A stretch of 64,000 nt of DNA from G963662265 sp963668545 (GCA_963668545.1 OY764868.1:248001-312000), one strand, 5' to 3'; shown: positions 8,736 to 17,806, counted from the first letter of the stretch. The notes: a model not told the origin generated them from the letters alone. Numbers and translations are program-made.

Positions 8736-9173
8736 TTAATATGGGGAAAGAATATAGTTTTTCAGCTGTTCATTTTCAAAAACCCTGACAGCTCTCAGTT
8801 CATTGATAACATCAGTGATTGATACAACTCCAAGAACTTTATCCCCGTCCATAATAGGAAGATGTCTGATTTTGTTTTCATCAAGCTTTTTCATTACATC
8901 CGCAATGTTTGCTTCTTTAGGTGCAGTAATCAGTTTTTCCCTGCCTGTCATAATTTCACTGACTTTTGTGCTTTCGGGACTGTTGCAGAAACCTTTTCTG
9001 AGAATATCTCTTTCAGAAACAATCCCCTGTATACTGCCGTTGTCATCGGTAACAATCAGTGAACCAACTTTTTTTTCATTCAGAATATCAACACAGTCTT
9101 TTATTGACTTGTTCTGATTGACGGAAAAAACTTCTTTTCCTTTTTTCCTTTCCAAATAAGTGCCGACGTTCAT
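8736..9173 (-). CDS. Two-CBS-domain protein, paralogue 1
   Basis: 145 residues made almost entirely of two CBS repeats (about 9-62 and 76-130), with the phrases GIVSERDIL and GVVSITDVINEL at the end of each repeat. Such stand-alone CBS pairs bind adenine nucleotides or similar ligands; the target here is unknown. The ribosome site is AAGGAGAATTT before ATG. A paralogue of identical length lies 900 bases away (10082-10519). The two share the C-terminal FENEQLKNYILSPY exactly and most of both domains, so this is a local duplication. Confidence 0.9.
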   Translation of the reverse strand: MNVGTYLERKKGKEVFSVNQNKSIKDCVDILNEKKVGSLIVTDDNGSIQGIVSERDILRKGFCNSPESTKVSEIMTGREKLITAPKEANIADVMKKLDENKIRHLPIMDGDKVLGVVSITDVINELRAVRVFENEQLKNYILSPY

Positions 9174-9356
9174 AAATTCTCCTTATTCAAATTAAGATCA
9201 TTTTTTATTTTAATACTGCAATACCCATAAATCAATAAAAAAATATTTAAATAACTATTAATGTGAACGCTTTTTTGAGTTAGTTAAAACTAATAAAAGA
9301 AGTGTGAGAGCAGATTATATATGTAAAAATTTATAGATTAACATGTTTTATGCTGT

Positions 9357-9362
9357 TATAAT
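9357..9362 (+). promoter_or_regulatory. -10 box directly before the Nudix gene
   Basis: Perfect TATAAT ends six bases before the ATG at 9369. A transcript from it would begin at or next to the start codon. No ribosome site is present and the -35 region is weak (TTATAG, 9331-9336). Confidence 0.45.
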
Positions 9363-9368
9363 TACTCC

Positions 9369-9944
9369 ATGAGAAATGAACAGGATCTTGAATGGTATGA
9401 AACCGGACGAAAAGAAATAAGAGATTTCAGAATATTTAAGGCAGTGGAAGTTGAAAGAATTTCAACAGATGGTAAAAAGGGGAATTTTGTTCTGCTCGAT
9501 TCTCCGGACTGGGTCAATGTAATTGCAGTGACAGAAGATAAGAACGGGCGGGAATGTTTTCTGATGGTCCGTCAGTTCAGGCATGGCAGTGCTTCCCTGA
9601 CAATGGAATTTCCTGCTGGTCTTGTTGATCCTGGAGAAAAGCCGGAAAAGGCGGCAGAAAGGGAACTGCTTGAAGAAACAGGTTATAAGGCTGAAGAATT
9701 TATTTTTCTCGGCAAAGCGAATCCTGATCCGGCTTTCATGAACAACCTTTCATATACATATCTGGCTGTTAACCCTGTTCCTGCTGAAAAGCAGGCCCTT
9801 GATGAACATGAGATAATTGATGTGATTCTTGTTCCTGTTGAGGAGGCAAGAGCCCTTCTCGGGCGGGGAGAGTTTATCAATGCTGTCAGTGTTGTTGCCC
9901 ACACATGGTATGAAAGATATCTTGAAACCGGTAAACAGGATTGA
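9369..9944 (+). CDS. Nudix hydrolase, ADP-ribose pyrophosphatase-like
   Basis: 191 residues. The Nudix box runs from G84 (GLVDPGE...REL..EETGY) with the catalytic REXXEE core at 98-103. The preceding SLTMEFPAG is typical of ADP-ribose or nucleoside-diphosphate-sugar pyrophosphatases. It would hydrolyse a nucleoside diphosphate linked to another group in the cytoplasm; the substrate is not proven. It lies on the plus strand between the two CBS-domain genes. The mRNA may be leaderless: the -10 box ends six bases before ATG and no Shine-Dalgarno sequence is visible. Confidence 0.9.
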   Translation: MRNEQDLEWYETGRKEIRDFRIFKAVEVERISTDGKKGNFVLLDSPDWVNVIAVTEDKNGRECFLMVRQFRHGSASLTMEFPAGLVDPGEKPEKAAERELLEETGYKAEEFIFLGKANPDPAFMNNLSYTYLAVNPVPAEKQALDEHEIIDVILVPVEEARALLGRGEFINAVSVVAHTWYERYLETGKQD

Positions 9945-9969
9945 GTTTTTAAGATGTGATTATAAAAAA

Positions 9970-9994
9970 GGTTATACTAATTAATAGTATAACC
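9970..9994. terminator. Bidirectional terminator between the Nudix gene and the second CBS gene
   Basis: Perfect 10-bp stem GGTTATACTA/TAGTATAACC with a 5-base loop, with T-rich runs on both sides; on the minus strand TTTTTT follows. It serves two convergent genes. Confidence 0.75.
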
Positions 9995-10081
9995 TTAATA
10001 ATCATATAATACTTACAGGAAGTATATTCGGTAATTTTCTTCTATATAATAATATATAGATCTGAAAACAGTTGTTAGTTA

Positions 10082-10519
10082 TTAGTATGGTGAAAGTATA
10101 TAGTTCTTCAGCTGTTCATTTTCAAAAAGATCCATCTGTCTTAGTTCATTCAGTACATCTGTTATTGATACAACTCCGAGAATAATATCTCCATCCATTA
10201 CAGGAATATGCCTGATTTTGTTTTCATCAAGTTTTTTCATTATGTCAGAAATATTTTCATTTTTATCTGCTGTCACCAGTTTTGACTTCGGTGTCATAAT
10301 ATCAGAAACTTTTTTTACTGAATCTGCGCAGCTGCAGCCGTGTCTGAGAATATCCCTTTCAGATACTATTCCCTGAATGATTCCGTTGTCATCAGTTACT
10401 ATAAGGGCACCGACTTTTCTTTCATTCAGTTCTTTAATACATTCTGCCACGTTCTGATTCATTTTTATAGAAAAAACTTCCTTACCTTTCTTTTTTTCCA
10501 GATAAATTCCAACATTCAT
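10082..10519 (-). CDS. Two-CBS-domain protein, paralogue 2
   Basis: 145 residues, same length and layout as 8736-9173: CBS repeats at about 9-62 and 76-130, GIVSERDIL and GVVSITDVLNEL, and the identical tail FENEQLKNYILSPY. The regions that differ most are the first helix (residues 17-32) and the linker between domains (about 60-75, including CSCADS here), where ligand or partner specificity could differ. Ribosome site AAGGAG 6 bases before ATG. Monocistronic, ending at a shared terminator. Confidence 0.9.
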   Translation of the reverse strand: MNVGIYLEKKKGKEVFSIKMNQNVAECIKELNERKVGALIVTDDNGIIQGIVSERDILRHGCSCADSVKKVSDIMTPKSKLVTADKNENISDIMKKLDENKIRHIPVMDGDIILGVVSITDVLNELRQMDLFENEQLKNYILSPY

Positions 10520-10738
10520 ATTTCACTCCTTATATTTCTTAACATCATTAAATTCTACTACTGCTTCAGACAATAATCAAATTAATAATTAAAAAAATCG
10601 TATATTGCTGAAGCTTTATATGCGGCTAACTAAATTAACGAGCTGAACAGCTTTTGTCTGTCTGTATTATCAGTCATTAAAGGAATAATGCAGAGAGTTC
10701 TTTTTCTGAATAGGAAGACCTCCCTGCAATTTATTTGA

Positions 10739-11344
10739 TCAGTTTCCGAAACCGGGAATAGGGAGTGAAAATGACGGCATTTTCTGTTTTTTGATGTTTG
10801 AAGGAATTTCAAAAGTCTTTGCAGGTATTGACCCGGGTGTTTTCAGCGATGTTGCTTCCATGACTGATTTCATGCCGTTAAATTCTGTTTCGCTCTTAAG
10901 CATGATATTTTTCCATACCCAGTATTTGGCTCTGCCCCCCTCTTCCGGTTCATAAAGATATACTGTGGCATTTTTTCCCAGGATTGTTTCTGTTCCCAGT
11001 TTTTTTGCCTCATTTTCAAAATCAACATCTTCACCGGGTGTCTCATCTTCCATCATATCTTCTCCCATCATGCTCATGTCCAGTGCTGTTTTTTCTTCCC
11101 AGTTAATCATGTAATTACTGTCAGGTGTCATAATAAATGTAGATTTCGGAGCTCCGGGTGTTTCTGTTGTTGTTGAAACATATTCTCCGTATTTGTCAAA
11201 GACAAGCTCCATTGTTCCTGTTGTCATTCCTGACAACCTGTAGGTTACTATTGCTTTTTCAATTTCGTAGTTTTTTTCACAGTAACTGTTTGAAAAACTG
11301 AATACAAAAATCAGTACTGCTGCCAATAAAACAACTTTTTTCAT
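10739..11344 (-). CDS. Uncharacterised exported protein
   Basis: 201 residues starting at MKKVVLLAAVLIFVFSFS, a classical signal peptide with likely cleavage near residue 20. No lipobox is visible. The ATG at 11344 has AAAGGAG seven bases upstream; a longer open frame upstream would run through tRNA-Cys and is spurious. The mature part has a beta-rich pattern (YRLSGMTTGTMELVFDKYG) and an acidic Met-rich stretch MSMMGEDMMEDE. The pattern is faintly reminiscent of DUF4412-type proteins, but I cannot assign a family. Probably periplasmic. Confidence 0.75.
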   Translation of the reverse strand: MKKVVLLAAVLIFVFSFSNSYCEKNYEIEKAIVTYRLSGMTTGTMELVFDKYGEYVSTTTETPGAPKSTFIMTPDSNYMINWEEKTALDMSMMGEDMMEDETPGEDVDFENEAKKLGTETILGKNATVYLYEPEEGGRAKYWVWKNIMLKSETEFNGMKSVMEATSLKTPGSIPAKTFEIPSNIKKQKMPSFSLPIPGFGN

Positions 11345-11487
11345 AATTATTCTCCTTTTAGTGCATAACTGACTTCCTTTAAAAGACAGTAAAGCCGGAT
11401 TCTTTTTTTTAATGATTTTATTCCTAAAACATTGAGTATGCAAGTTTAAAAAACTGCTACAGCGGATATTATGATTAGCCTTGTGAT

Positions 11488-11515
11488 AAAAAAAGCTGTT
11501 CCTGATAAGAACAGC
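11488..11515 (-). terminator. Terminator of tRNA-Cys
   Basis: On the minus strand the stem GCTGTTC/GAACAGC is followed by TTTTTTT, beginning five bases after the tRNA. Confidence 0.85.
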
Positions 11516-11519
11516 CTTT

Positions 11520-11591
11520 AGGCGCCGACCGGATTCGAACCGGTGCATCATGGTTTTGCAGACCACTCCCTTACCACTTGGGTACGGCGCC
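11520..11591 (-). tRNA. tRNA-Cys (GCA)
   Basis: Acceptor GGCGCCG/CGGCGCC with discriminator U, T-loop GGTTCGAATCC, anticodon loop CTGCAAA, anticodon GCA. Stand-alone gene with its own promoter and terminator. CCA is not encoded. Confidence 0.94.
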
Positions 11592-11602
11592 GATATGGTT
11601 AG

Positions 11603-11631
11603 AATATAACAGTAATTTTTTTTAATGTCCA
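11603..11631 (-). promoter_or_regulatory. Promoter of tRNA-Cys
   Basis: Minus strand TGGACA (11631-11626), 17-base spacer, TATATT (11608-11603), about 12 bases before the tRNA. Confidence 0.65.
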
Positions 11632-11784
11632 GCCTATTTAAAAAAGTATGAATAAGAAACTTTCCGGAACAGGGCGGGGCTTTCGGTGAATATTTTTTAT
11701 CAGGTAATAAGGTTTTATTCCACTGGCTTTGAAATTATTCTGATTATACTGTTCTTTTCCTTTGAAAAATGTTTATTATTTCTT

Positions 11785-13107
11785 ATGGACAAGCCAAGAG
11801 TTCTTCTTATATCACCCCCTGTTTATGATTTTGCATTATATGATCTTTTTCTGAAGCCCTACGGCCTGCTCAGAATAGGAAGATGGCTTGAGGATGGGGG
11901 ATGGGATGTTGACTTCATCAACTGCCTTGCCTGGGATGATCCCCGTTCTCTTGAGATTCTCAGAAAGCCTGTGCGCAGAAAAAACGGGACAGGTAAGTTC
12001 CTCCGGCAGTCTGTAAGAAATCCGGAGATTTTCAGCTCTGCAGGCAGGGGATACTCCAGATACGGGATTACAGCGGAATCTTTCACCCTGAAAATGAAAT
12101 CATTTGGGAAACCTGATATTGTTTTTATAACTTCAACCATGACTTACTGGTATGAAGGGGTATTTGAGGCTGTAAAGAGTGTTAAAGATGTGTGGCCGGA
12201 TGTTCCTGTTGTTGTCGGAGGGGTATATGCGACACTTCTTCCTGACCACTGTGAAAAAGGAAGCGGTGCTGATTTTACTGTCAGGGGAGATGGAATACCA
12301 GAAATAGAAAAAATTTTCAGGAAATTATCACTGCCGTTTCCCGGAGGCAGCCCTGATGAAAAGCTTCTTTCTGATCCCCTCTGGAAAGATTCCGCTGTTA
12401 TCAGGCTGAACAGGGGATGTCCCCTGAACTGCAGGTACTGTGCATCTTCCCTGATATCTGATTTTTCCGAAGGGAGCTCTGAAGCTGCATTGAATCAGCT
12501 TGAAGAATTCATATCTGATTGGGGGACTTCAAATTTTGCCTTTTATGATGATGCACTCCTTTTTAACAGGGAGAAGATATTTATACCCTTTATTGAAGAG
12601 ATTATTGAATCGGGAAGGGAAATTAATTTTTTCCTCCCCAATGCAGTTCATGTAAATTATCTTGATTATAAAACAGCCAGTCTTATGAAGTCGGGAGGTT
12701 TCAGGGAAATACGTCTCGGTTTTGAAAGTTCATCAGACAACTTTCATAATGATAATGACAGAAAAGTCAGCAATGCCTCTTTTGAAGCTACTCTTGAATC
12801 ACTCAGGGCTGCAGGTTTTAAGGATAATGAGATTATTGTCTATCTTCTGGCCGGACTTCCCGGACAGGAAGCTGAAGAGGTACGGGAATCTGTTATGTAT
12901 ATAAAGAAATTAGGGGTGAAAATAAGTATTTCAGAGTTTTCCCCTGTCCCCGGGTCCAGCCTGTGGGAAAAGAGTGTTGCCGGAAGTATTTTTCCGATTG
13001 ATGAAGAGCCCCTGTTTCAGAATAATTCAATTTTTCCACTTCAATGGGAGAAATTCACTGAGACTGATATGTACAGGCTCAAAGTCCTGTCAAGGGCAAA
13101 GTCCTGA
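11785..13107 (+). CDS. B12-binding-type radical SAM protein
   Basis: 440 residues from the ATG at 11785. The N-terminal part (KPRVLLISPPVYDF, KPYGLLRIGRWLEDGGWDVD, PVVVGGVYATLLP) matches the cobalamin-binding-like domain of B12-dependent radical SAM proteins, without a clear DxHxxG motif. The [4Fe-4S] motif is CPLNCRYC (C212, C216, C219). Later segments ReIRLGFESSSD and IIVYLLAGLPGQ are typical of the core barrel. Function unknown; a methyltransferase or similar is possible. An in-frame GTG at 11686 would add 33 mostly hydrophobic residues; neither start has a convincing ribosome site, and 11785 fits the family start better. The C-terminus and stop lie inside a 17-bp tandem repeat. Confidence 0.85.
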   Translation: MDKPRVLLISPPVYDFALYDLFLKPYGLLRIGRWLEDGGWDVDFINCLAWDDPRSLEILRKPVRRKNGTGKFLRQSVRNPEIFSSAGRGYSRYGITAESFTLKMKSFGKPDIVFITSTMTYWYEGVFEAVKSVKDVWPDVPVVVGGVYATLLPDHCEKGSGADFTVRGDGIPEIEKIFRKLSLPFPGGSPDEKLLSDPLWKDSAVIRLNRGCPLNCRYCASSLISDFSEGSSEAALNQLEEFISDWGTSNFAFYDDALLFNREKIFIPFIEEIIESGREINFFLPNAVHVNYLDYKTASLMKSGGFREIRLGFESSSDNFHNDNDRKVSNASFEATLESLRAAGFKDNEIIVYLLAGLPGQEAEEVRESVMYIKKLGVKISISEFSPVPGSSLWEKSVAGSIFPIDEEPLFQNNSIFPLQWEKFTETDMYRLKVLSRAKS

Positions 13108-13147
13108 CAGGGGCAAAGTCCTGACAGGGGCAAAGTCCTGTCAAGAG
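13080..13147 (+). repeat. Four tandem 17-bp repeats across a stop codon
   Basis: Units at 13080-13096, 13097-13113, 13114-13130 and 13131-13147, of type CAAAGTCCTGACAGGGG. Units 1 and 4 have CCTGTCAAG; units 2 and 3 have CCTGACAGG. Each contains a short palindrome around CCTG/CAGG. The stop of the radical SAM gene is the TGA of unit 2. Since 17 is not a multiple of three, loss or gain of units 1-2 would alter the C-terminus. Confidence 0.9.
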
Positions 13148-13193
13148 AATAAGTTCCAGACAGACTGGTCACAGTCAGCTGAAATATTTCTAC

Positions 13194-14270
13194 CTAGGTA
13201 ACTTCTCCGCTTAACAGCGCTGCCGAGTTGCCCAGGAGGTTTCTTACAGCTTCAAGGGGTGATGTTTCCCTGTTCAGAATACTGTACACAGTTGACGCAA
13301 TAGGGAGCTTGAGTTTTTCCTTTTCAATTATCTGGTGTATGTATTTTGCCGCAACTGCCCCTTCCGGAAGATATCCGACTTTCTGGATATTGTTAATCAG
13401 GTCATCAAGATTTTCATAATCTTTGAGAAGTTTTTTCAGGATTATTTCCCGCCCGAAACGCCTGTTTCTTCCGTGTATACTTCTGCATGTTACGTCAAGG
13501 TCGCCTACACCTGATATTGAGGTGAATGTTTCCGGGTGTGTTGCACCCAGCGCCTGTCCTATTTTCTGTATCTCATTCAGCCCTGCCGCAAGAAGGAGTG
13601 ATTCTGTGTTGTCTCCGAAGATATCGGATTTTTCCTTGATTGCATCAAGCATTCCGAAGGCAATAGCGATCACATTCTTTGTTGCAGCGCATGTCTGTAC
13701 TCCAATTATGTCAATGGATGAAAATACAGCAAGGGATGAGCTGGTTAGCAGTTCCCTTATTTTTATTGAATTCTTTCCGTTTTTGCATGCGCTGATAAGG
13801 CCGGTGAGCTTGTTTCTTGCCACCTCTTCTGCATGGCTTGGCCCGGCAATATATACAATGTTGTCCCTGTAAAAGCCGGGAAGATAGTCTTCAAGTGAAC
13901 TTACAATAAATTTGGGACCTGAAGGGGAGGGGATAAATCCTTTGGTGATTACTCCTATTATTGTCTTCCCTTCCCTTATTTCGGGAGAGCTTGTCAGCTT
14001 CTTTACAGTATCTATTAAAAAAAGTGAGGGTGTGGCAATAATGAGGAACTCCTTGCCTGCAGATACTTCCTGTATGTTTGTTGATGCTGTAAGGTTTTTC
14101 GGCAGCATGACACCCGGAAGATATCTGCTGTTTGCATGGCTGTTATTAATATCTTCAACAACATCCTGCATGAAATCCCACATCTGAACAGAGATTCCCT
14201 TTTCTGCAATCTGTTTTGCTATTGCTGTTCCCCATGCACCTGCACTGATTATTCCAACACTGTTTTTCAC
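13194..14270 (-). CDS. gpsA: NAD(P)-dependent glycerol-3-phosphate dehydrogenase
   Basis: 358 residues. The N-terminal Rossmann motif is SAGAWGTAIA (residues 9-18; first Gly of the usual GAGAWGTA replaced by Ser). The middle holds the catalytic region VYIAGPSHAEEVA and KNVIAIAFG, and GVGDLDVTC with GRNRRFGR follows. It reduces dihydroxyacetone phosphate to sn-glycerol 3-phosphate for phospholipid synthesis. The GTG start has AGGAGA seven bases upstream. It follows the M3 peptidase gene by 57 bases on the same strand and may be co-transcribed with it. Confidence 0.95.
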   Translation of the reverse strand: MKNSVGIISAGAWGTAIAKQIAEKGISVQMWDFMQDVVEDINNSHANSRYLPGVMLPKNLTASTNIQEVSAGKEFLIIATPSLFLIDTVKKLTSSPEIREGKTIIGVITKGFIPSPSGPKFIVSSLEDYLPGFYRDNIVYIAGPSHAEEVARNKLTGLISACKNGKNSIKIRELLTSSSLAVFSSIDIIGVQTCAATKNVIAIAFGMLDAIKEKSDIFGDNTESLLLAAGLNEIQKIGQALGATHPETFTSISGVGDLDVTCRSIHGRNRRFGREIILKKLLKDYENLDDLINNIQKVGYLPEGAVAAKYIHQIIEKEKLKLPIASTVYSILNRETSPLEAVRNLLGNSAALLSGEVT

Positions 14271-14327
14271 TTAATATCTCCTGTTGAAAGTCCGGCCGAA
14301 TTATTTTTTCAGCAGCACTTATTTGTA

Positions 14328-16106
14328 TTATTCTACAGCTTCAGAGAATCTTTCTACAAGATTTTCAATAAAATTAAAACTATTAATCCAGAAATTTTCA
14401 TCATCAAGTCTGAATCCTGCTTTTTCAGCTGTTTCCTCCACACTTTTTTTCCCTGTATCAGCAAGAATTTCCCGGTAGAGGGATGGAAAATTCTCTCTGT
14501 CACTGCAGTATGAACTGTACAGTGATATCCCGAAAAGCTGACCGAATGAATATGGAAAATTGTAATAACTTAAGCCCGGTATATAGTAATGCCCTTTTAC
14601 CGCCCACATGTATTTATGATATGTATTGACGGATATTGACTTGCCGTATGTTTTCTTCTGTGCTTCCTCCATCAGTGTACAGAATTCCATGGGGGTAAGT
14701 TCTCCGGAATTTCTTCTTTTAAAAACAGATTTTTCAAAATAATATCTTGAAAGGATATCCACTATTACCTGTGAAATCTCCTGAAGAAACATTTCCAGTA
14801 TTGGTGTTCTGTCAGTGATATCTTTGTCTTCTATTGCCCTGCTGAAGAGAAGGATTTCGGAAAATATTGATGCGGTTTCTGCAAGAGTCATAGGATAGTT
14901 CTGATGTATAAATGTACTGTCTTTGAGCAGTTCAAAATGATATGCATGTCCCAGTTCATGCGCAATAGTTGATACCGATGAAAAAGAGCCGTTATAGTTT
15001 GCCAGAATCCTGCTTTCCTTTTTCAGGGGGAAACTTGTGCAGTATGCTCCGCCGATTTTCCCGTTCCTCGGCTGGGCATCTATCCATCTTTCAGAAAAAG
15101 CCTTCTCTGCAAAAGATCCGAAATCTTTTGAAAAAGAAGAGAATGTATCGATTATGTATTTTCTGCATTCATTGAAATCCCAGTACTGTGTGTTTTCAGA
15201 TTTAATAGGGGCAAAAAGATCATAAAACGCCAGTTTTTCAAGCCCGAGAGCCTTTGCTTTAACACGGAAGTACCTGTGAAATATGGGAAGTGATTTTTCC
15301 ATTGCCGATATCATGGCTTTAAGACTTTTTCTTTCCATCCTTGCCTGGAAAAGTGATTTTTCAAGGGATGATTCCCATTTCCTCCTTGAGTTTATTATCA
15401 GGTTAAACCCCTTCACCCCGTTAAGTGCATACGCTAGGGGGATTTCCATCTGTTTCCAGGCTTTAAGCTCTTTCTTGAATGCTTTCTGCCTTGTTTTCCG
15501 GTCTGAATCAAAAGCAAGATTTCTGAGTTCTGTAACTGTTTTTCTTTCCCCTGTTTTTTTATCCCATTTCATATTTATGGTTGATGAAATGGATTCCTGC
15601 ATCCTTGACCACGAATTGGCACCCGGCTGAAGAAGCAGTTCAATAAGCTCCTCCTCCTTTTCAGAAAGCAGGTGTTTTTTGGCAGTCAGCATTTCCCTGA
15701 AATAAAGCCTGTATTCCGACAACTCTCTGTTTTTAACAGCATATTCAATATCTTCTTCTTTAAGACTGCTGATTATTGTAAACCGGCATTTAAGCAGGTC
15801 AATATGGATTTTTTCAAGCGAATTGATCTCTTTGAGGTTTGCTGAATTGCCTGTATCAGTACTGTAAAGTGCATAGCAGTAGGAGTTGAGGTTTTCAAAT
15901 ATTTTTTCTGCAGTATCTGTATCTCTGATAAGACTGATAAACCATTCTGCTTCAATAACAGGAGAATTTCCCTTTTCTGTGAGTTTTTCCACAGTCTCCT
16001 TAAAAAGTTTTTTATCGTTTATATAATCAGGATCATCATAACCTTTGTATATCCCTTTAATATCCCATTCAGGCAGCACAGTTTCAAAATCAGTTTTCTC
16101 TGTCAT
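14328..16106 (-). CDS. M3-family oligoendopeptidase (PepF-like), copy 1
   Basis: 592 residues. Zinc motif HELGH at 383-387 with a downstream Glu in MTLAETASIFSE as third ligand. The N-terminal half is helical, as in M3B peptidases. A cytosolic metallopeptidase degrading short peptides is the expected role. It is diverged from a second M3 peptidase 3 kb away (19110-20906), with HELGH here against HEGGH there, so the two are old paralogues and not a recent duplication. The upstream region has no strong ribosome site. Confidence 0.9.
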   Translation of the reverse strand: MTEKTDFETVLPEWDIKGIYKGYDDPDYINDKKLFKETVEKLTEKGNSPVIEAEWFISLIRDTDTAEKIFENLNSYCYALYSTDTGNSANLKEINSLEKIHIDLLKCRFTIISSLKEEDIEYAVKNRELSEYRLYFREMLTAKKHLLSEKEEELIELLLQPGANSWSRMQESISSTINMKWDKKTGERKTVTELRNLAFDSDRKTRQKAFKKELKAWKQMEIPLAYALNGVKGFNLIINSRRKWESSLEKSLFQARMERKSLKAMISAMEKSLPIFHRYFRVKAKALGLEKLAFYDLFAPIKSENTQYWDFNECRKYIIDTFSSFSKDFGSFAEKAFSERWIDAQPRNGKIGGAYCTSFPLKKESRILANYNGSFSSVSTIAHELGHAYHFELLKDSTFIHQNYPMTLAETASIFSEILLFSRAIEDKDITDRTPILEMFLQEISQVIVDILSRYYFEKSVFKRRNSGELTPMEFCTLMEEAQKKTYGKSISVNTYHKYMWAVKGHYYIPGLSYYNFPYSFGQLFGISLYSSYCSDRENFPSLYREILADTGKKSVEETAEKAGFRLDDENFWINSFNFIENLVERFSEAVE

Positions 16107-16189
16107 TTTATTATCCGTAAATTGAAGTTTGTTGATGAATCAGTGTATCATATATAAATCCAATTAAAAATAATTCCGGAGTAAAAGTT

Positions 16190-17080
16190 TTGAAGAAAAT
16201 AAAGGGAAAAACCTGGTATCATGAAAGTGCTGTATGCATAGGGGGATACAAGGCAGATAATGATCTCCTTGTTATTGACACAGGCAATGATGATTCAAGT
16301 GCAAGAAAGGCTGTCAGGAATTTTGACAGTATTAATGTGAAATATGTTTTCAATACTCATTCTCATGCAGACCACTGCGGCGGGAACCATTATTTTGTAA
16401 AAAAGTATAATTCCCTGATTATTGCTCCTGAAATAGAAGATTCATTTATAACCTATACTGTTCTTGAACCTGCCTGTTTCTACGGCGCTGAGCCTCCTGC
16501 CGAATTGAAAAACAAGTTTCTCTGTGCAACCCCTTCAGGAACAGATATTATTGTCAGGGATGAGGAAGATATAAGGCTTGAATTGGGAAGGGAAGTCTGT
16601 TATTTTAAACCGGTATCCCTGAAGGGGCATTCTCCGAACATGTACGGCATTATAACTCCTGATAATATCGCATTCCTGGGAGATGCTCTTCTTGGTTATG
16701 AACTTATCAGGAAGCACGGACTGATTTTTTCATTTGATATAAATCTGCATTTAAAATCTCTTGAGCGTCTTGAATCACTTGATGCTGACGGATATGTGCT
16801 TGCACATGGAGGTTATGAGGAAAATATAGATGAACTGATTCTCCTTAACAGGAAATCACTGGAAGAAGTGTCAGAAATAATTCTGGATTCACTGATATCG
16901 GGCAGTATGTGTTTTGATGATATACATTCATTTCTTTTCAATAAACTCGGGCTCAGGGAAAACCTGTCTCTTAATATACTTAACAGATCAATAATAAAGG
17001 CCTATGTGAAGTATCTGCATGAATCCGGGAAAGCTGAATTATTTACAGAGAAAGGGAAAACCCTTGTCAGGATAGTTTAA
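16190..17080 (+). CDS. MBL-fold metallohydrolase
   Basis: 296 residues of metallo-beta-lactamase fold. The metal motif is NTHSHADHCGG (H57, H59, D61, H62), then a His in LKGHSPNM, Asp in FLGDALLG and His in LAHGGY. A C-terminal helical domain of about 80 residues follows. The substrate is unknown; such proteins hydrolyse thioesters, lactones or phosphoesters. TTG start with CCGGAG ten bases upstream. Its 3' end overlaps the convergent DTW-domain gene by 14 bases. Confidence 0.85.
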   Translation: MKKIKGKTWYHESAVCIGGYKADNDLLVIDTGNDDSSARKAVRNFDSINVKYVFNTHSHADHCGGNHYFVKKYNSLIIAPEIEDSFITYTVLEPACFYGAEPPAELKNKFLCATPSGTDIIVRDEEDIRLELGREVCYFKPVSLKGHSPNMYGIITPDNIAFLGDALLGYELIRKHGLIFSFDINLHLKSLERLESLDADGYVLAHGGYEENIDELILLNRKSLEEVSEIILDSLISGSMCFDDIHSFLFNKLGLRENLSLNILNRSIIKAYVKYLHESGKAELFTEKGKTLVRIV

Positions 17081-17708
17081 TGGGGGATGCCCTTTCTGTG
17101 GAATACTTTTCTTCACAGTCTATCTGGTACTGGACCATGCGGTTGAACACAGATAAAAGGGCTTCTGTATCTGCCCCGGGATTGCATATTCCTGATTTCT
17201 GGAGTTCCCTGATCAGGTAGCAGGCTGATTCTATAGTTGACAGGCAGTAATCTGCAGGCTGTTTTTTTATTCTGAAATTCGACCGGTATTCCCTTCTGAA
17301 TGTGATGCGCGGGAGGGGATGGAGTATTCTGCTGTGAAACATTATTTTACCTGCCTGGTCCCATGTACCGTCAATAATAAAAATCAGCAGCTTTCTGTTT
17401 TCCCCTGCTTCAGGGAAATTAAATGTTTCCGCGTAAAAGGATTTTTTTCCGGGGTATAAAATTGCAGGAAAATAGTTCCTGTCAGAAAGCAGTTCACAGA
17501 CTCTTTTATTGCTGTCAAAAGATTCTCCGATTATTATTTCCGAGTTTTTAAGTGAAAGAGCTGCAAGTCTTCCTGTTCCTGTTCTCTGCCTGTATGCTTC
17601 AACAGGGTGCATGAGGAATACTATTTTTATACCGGGATCTATCTCTTTTATATATCTGCAGTAGCATGTTTTAAGTGGGCGGAAGCATTTAAGGCATTTT
17701 TCAGACAT
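17067..17708 (-). CDS. DTW-domain protein, probable tRNA-uridine aminocarboxypropyltransferase
   Basis: 213 residues. Four Cys near the N-terminus (CLKCFRPLKTCYC, residues 5-17) probably bind zinc. RTGTGRLAALSL, the signature DGTW and LSTIESACYLIREL are hallmarks of the DTW family, relatives of the SPOUT fold. E. coli TapT and its homologues use SAM to place acp3U at position 47 of tRNA; that role is inferred. Convergent, overlapping the MBL gene end by 14 bases. Confidence 0.85.
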   Translation of the reverse strand: MSEKCLKCFRPLKTCYCRYIKEIDPGIKIVFLMHPVEAYRQRTGTGRLAALSLKNSEIIIGESFDSNKRVCELLSDRNYFPAILYPGKKSFYAETFNFPEAGENRKLLIFIIDGTWDQAGKIMFHSRILHPLPRITFRREYRSNFRIKKQPADYCLSTIESACYLIRELQKSGICNPGADTEALLSVFNRMVQYQIDCEEKYSTERASPIKLS

Positions 17709-17806
17709 GGAGCAATGTTAGTATATGCACCTCTTTAATACAATAGCTGAAGCAGATAAAGATACTGCTGTTTCAAGCTGAAAAGAGTTTCTTGAATTGC
17801 TCCTTT

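Noticed and set aside
10739..11566. Longer 275-residue form of the exported protein
   Set aside because: The extension passes through tRNA-Cys and its terminator. The ATG at 11344 has a ribosome site and gives a normal signal peptide.
13080..13147. CRISPR or minisatellite with spacers
   Set aside because: The four 17-bp units are directly adjacent without spacers, so this is a plain tandem repeat.
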